64,000 nucleotides of DNA. It comes from Lantana camara. Lineage: Eukaryota > Streptophyta > Magnoliopsida > Lamiales > Verbenaceae. How positions within the stretch are numbered: the first letter of the stretch is position 1; each line of letters begins with the position of its first letter. The stretch spans positions 15,744,001 to 15,808,000 of the forward strand of contig CM074863.1 of NCBI GenBank assembly GCA_037501455.1, written 5' to 3'. Below, one piece after another: positions 60,827 through 64,000 of the stretch. The notes under the pieces were generated by a model. The model did not search any database and was not told the DNA's origin. It saw only the letters and a list, made by a program, of their open reading frames with translations. The position numbers were made by a program, and so were the translations under genes.

Positions 60827-63213
60827 ATGGAAGATACATATGGTCCTCTAGATGGAAGTGTACTGTATGAGCAAGAAGATCATAGGAGCAGAAATGTTAT
60901 TGATGGTCAGCACGGAGGAATCGATGGTACATTGGCATGTCGCCATCGGAGGCCAGGATTCTATGCGCAGGAATCGAGTCACTTTCATTTGGAAATACAT
61001 CCGCGGGTCATCAGGTATCTATATGATATGGGTTTCTACGGAATGTATAGAGCAGCAGAGATGGATGTTGACCAACACTTGATAACCGCATTGGTAGAGA
61101 GGTGGAGGCCGGAGACGCATACCTTCCATTTGCCAGTGGGTGAGGCTACGGTAACGCTGGAAGATGTGGCCATTCTATGGGGCCCCCCGATAAGAGGTCG
61201 TGCGGTCAGCGGTGCAGACTTAGACAGCATTGATTGGCGAGAGGCTTGTGAGCGTTTGTTGGGGTTCACACCAAATAGTCTGAAAGGATGGGGTGTTGAG
61301 GTGACTGATCTCCGAAGTTATATGATGAACCATCCAATTGGCGGTGATAGTTCTGATCAGGAGGTCCTTATTTGGGCCCGTTGCGCCATTTTGCTGCTGA
61401 TGGGAGGTCTTATGTGGCCGGACAGCAATGGGAACATAGTTTCTTTAATCTATCTTTTAAATCTTGGGTACAGACCTCCACCTCTGGACGACGAAGAATG
61501 GGTTGAGGACGTTCAAGAGGTCATCGCCGAGGTTGCAAGCTACAGTTGGGGGAGCGCATTACTTGCTCAACTGTATCGTGAGTTGTGTTCTGCAGCCCAA
61601 AGGTCCAGCCACAACATAGGCGGCGCCCTACAACTCCTGCAGGTCCTTACACTTAAATTTAGTTCATTTGATTTATACGTTCGAGTTGATGTGTTTAATT
61701 TAAGGTAATTTAAGGTAACATCTTAAATGTAAAATGTGAATCTTAAGGTAATTTAAGGTAATTTATGTTTCCATTTCCTCTATTTCATTTGATTTATACG
61801 TTCGAGTTGATATGTTTAATTTTCATCTTACGCCATGTAGATTTGGGCTCTGTCAAGGATTACCCCACTTGCTCCTACTTGGGTCTATGGTAGGATCGAC
61901 GTCGAGCGAATGGTTGTTCTCGGGGTAGATCTTCACCCGGCACCGTACGGAGCACAGTAAGTTCCTTCTTGCAATTGCAGTAGCAAAGGGATACCTACCA
62001 TTGTATGATAATTGTCTTATTAGCTGAAATCTCTTGGCTGTTGAGGATGTAGAATACCATAAGTACTTTAATACCGTATTTTGATAACTTAGAGGATGAT
62101 ATTGGCTGGTTCAATGTGTTGGTATGCTGATCTTTTTTATTGCAATCCAAATATATAGTGGTGTATAACTGTATGTTGATATGCTGACAACCGTAATGTA
62201 TTTTTTAAGTTGGGTGCATTACAGTAGTTGGGTGAAAACAGTGGCGCACAATGTGAGGATGATTAGACAAGTTCTTGACCGTTTGCAACCAAACGAAGTG
62301 AGTCTTAAGCTGATATGGATGAGTCACTGTGCGTATTTGTTTAATATTAGATGTAAATGATATTTTCCAAACTTTGCAGTTTGTTTGGAGGCCATATGAT
62401 GTGCAACAAGTGGAGTATGAGGAGTTGTCTCTCTATATAGGGCGAGAGTTGTGGATGGCTAGAGTACCCCTCATAAACTGGGCCACGGTGGAGTGGCATT
62501 ATCCAGATCGTGTGGCACGTCAGTTTGGGTACGTCCAGGGCATACCACTCAGTGCTGATCACCAGATTCATGATTCCTTACACGGGCGTACGAGGCAGGG
62601 AAAAGTTGGTCGTTCATGGATACAGTTTTATTCAGTCTCTGTTCAAATTTGGGATAACAAGGAGAACCATATTTACCGATTTCCCAATGGGGCGGGCATA
62701 GGGGTGACTGAGGATTATTGGAGCTGGTATCTTAGCATCACTCGTCGTTGGATATCTCCAACATCACCTCGCACGGCGCTGAGCGCGAACTACGGTGCTG
62801 ACGAATTACAACATTTGGATGGCTACCACCCGCCCGACGTGAAGTTCCCTTGGAAAGTGGTAATTGAATTTACCTTTAAATGCCTTTTATCATGACTTTT
62901 TCTTCCAAAACTTATTGAAGTTAGTAGCACTGTCATACATTTCTCTTTACATTTCTCAACACAAATCTGGTAAAGGTTGTTACAACAAATCTGTATAGGG
63001 ACAATGAGTACATCTCTGCTTTTCATCATCCCTTTAGGATTTATAGGCAATAATGAGTTGGAAGAGACTTTCTTATAAATTTAGCATATCCTCCATATTC
63101 CTAACGAAACAATCTTGTGTTATTGGCAGGACGAATGTGCAACAAGCATGATAGAAACGGCCACGAACATCTCTGATTACAACGATGCTACTCGTTTCCA
63201 AGTCTTTTCGTGA
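60827..63213 (+). CDS. Plant mobile domain (PMD, MAIN-like) protein, five exons
   Basis: Exons inferred at 60827-61642, 61841-61956, 62225-62297, 62380-62859 and 63130-63213, joined in frame to about 522 aa. The hallmark PMD segment is FHLPVGEATVTLEDVAILWG near residue 104, preceded by an aromatic HLEIHPRVIRYLYDMGFYG block. WRPY and the ITRRWISPT segment follow in exon 4. PMD proteins occur in two settings: cellular genes such as MAIN and MAIL1 (gene silencing, meristem maintenance) and transposon-carried copies, often labelled 'serine/threonine-phosphatase 7 long form homologue', although no phosphatase domain is present here. All splice sites are GT-AG. The stop at 63211 comes early: reading in the +1 frame continues into a basic tail typical of the family, so a 1-base shift near 63205 is likely. 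The gene may be a decayed copy. Confidence 0.78.
61666..61825 (+). repeat. Tandem duplication in intron 1 of the PMD gene
   Basis: The phrase TCATTTGATTTATACGTTCG continues identically for about 35 bases and occurs twice, about 120 bp apart (61667 and 61784). Repeated TTAAGGTAATTTAAGG units (61700-61765) lie between the copies. The second copy runs up to the splice acceptor at 61840. This points to a duplication confined to the intron. Confidence 0.85.
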
Positions 63214-63876
63214 GGAGGTGATAAGACACAACGAACTCTTACGTGACGTGGCCCGACTGTCAATAGGATTGGGTGAATCTCAGTCGCAGATACCGACACA
63301 CCCCACACAAGCCCGACGGAGAGCAGGGGTTGTTGACAATGAGCGCCCCCGTGGGCGTCGTCGCCGTAGACGCGAGCCTGAGGCAGCGGAGCAACCAACC
63401 GAAGGTGTTTCGGAGCAGGCCGAGGTTCGGAATTCTGCATCACCGGACGCCGAACCTTATCGCCCAAATTCAGCGCAGTGGTACCACTCGCAAGAGGTTG
63501 GCGAACCAAGTAACACTCCTAATCTTGGTGCAGGGGCAGATGACGTAGGTGCCCAGTCATTTGTGCAACAACCACCTTACCATCAACGGATGCTTTTGGT
63601 GTTCATGTGCTTACCCCACATTTTGATGCACAGACTGTGCCTGACACCCAAGCAAGGGAATAGCAGGCTGAGCCATTACTGTTGACTCTATCACCTTTCG
63701 TGTACGAGGAAGCACAGGAAGAAAATGCCCGGGAGGCTGCGATGGAGTGTCACGAAGAGCAGGCCGAACCACTAGTTGTACAGCCTGTGATGCGCAGGGT
63801 ACTCCCGTTCCACGATAGACGACCCCCCAACTGTGGCCGCAATTCATGCAAAGCTGATCACGGGAAGATAGCTTAA
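63214..63876 (+). pseudogene. Frame-disrupted C-terminal tail of the PMD gene
   Basis: After the stop at 63211 the coding signal continues in the next frame to about 63590 (FREEVIRHNELLRDVARLSIG, then the basic run GRRRRRRE). It then returns to the original frame through one TAG (about 63660) to the end at 63876 (PFHDRRPPNCGRN). Two shifts that cancel out plus one nonsense codon suggest recent decay of a once-continuous exon. An unrecognised splice pattern is possible but would not explain the TAG. Confidence 0.6.
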
Positions 63877-64000
63877 TTATCTAGGCAGTTTAATAATGTT
63901 TGTGTTGTTGAAGGTGTTATGTATTTCTTGAATTTAGGAAGCACTAAGTTCTTTCGCTGCGTTATAATGGTCAAATTCCTATACAATTATTCTAGAATTC
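63877..64000. other. Downstream of the PMD gene, nothing recognised
   Basis: 124 bases of ordinary AT-rich sequence to the window edge, probably 3' untranslated sequence of the PMD gene. Confidence 0.4.

Overview
This is a plant nuclear window, most likely from a eudicot. The evidence is plant-type Ty1/copia polyproteins with initiator-Met-tRNA primer sites, CACTA-, hAT- and Mutator-like DNA transposons, an intron-rich CCCH zinc-finger gene and a plant mobile domain (PMD) gene. I cannot name the species.

Bases 1 to about 48,750 form one deep nest of transposable elements. Outermost is an old, decayed copia element (D; pieces at 17931-18955, 20879-21903 and 46037-48748, 5' end outside the window). 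Its leader is interrupted by the right end of a CACTA element (to 17930). A copia element of family 1 on the minus strand (B; 5' LTR 14856-17033) sits in the CACTA remnant. B's leader holds a solo LTR of copia family 2 (12545-14488), and B's gag holds a complete, apparently intact element of its own family (A; 1738-11473). Further right, D's gag is joined to a family-2 LTR (18956-20878) that has no target-site duplication (TSD). D's pol is split by a TGTAACGCC...GGCGTTACA LTR-like unit (F; outer limits 21904-46036). F contains a non-autonomous hAT element (23250-24118) and a family-2 element (E1; 25041-45307). E1's 3' LTR contains a second family-2 element (E2; 25788-35937). Matching TSDs at most junctions (gttct, aatat, gatca, attac, acgtg, and an 8-bp one for hAT) prove the order of insertion.

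Element A has one uninterrupted gag-pol frame with all catalytic motifs. By eye its two LTRs differ only in the length of an A-tract, so it looks very young. E1 and E2 are also nearly complete. Each is interrupted internally by a single CGA-to-TGA nonsense change, at a different codon, and E1 also loses its last two residues to a TGG-to-TAG change.

The host-gene part begins near 49.4 kb. A GC-rich possible first exon ends in a good splice donor (49441-49649). Two long-TIR Mutator-like elements follow (49816-50847 and 51026-52380). A seven-exon gene (52618-57097) encodes an ~830-aa nuclear protein with three CCCH fingers, resembling Arabidopsis C3H65/C3H7. Downstream is an unusual row of short TTCCGC...GCGGAA hairpins (58163-58625) and about 2 kb of repetitive non-coding DNA. 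A five-exon PMD (MAIN-like) gene follows (60827-63213), with a frame-disrupted basic tail to 63876 that suggests a decayed or transposon-derived copy.
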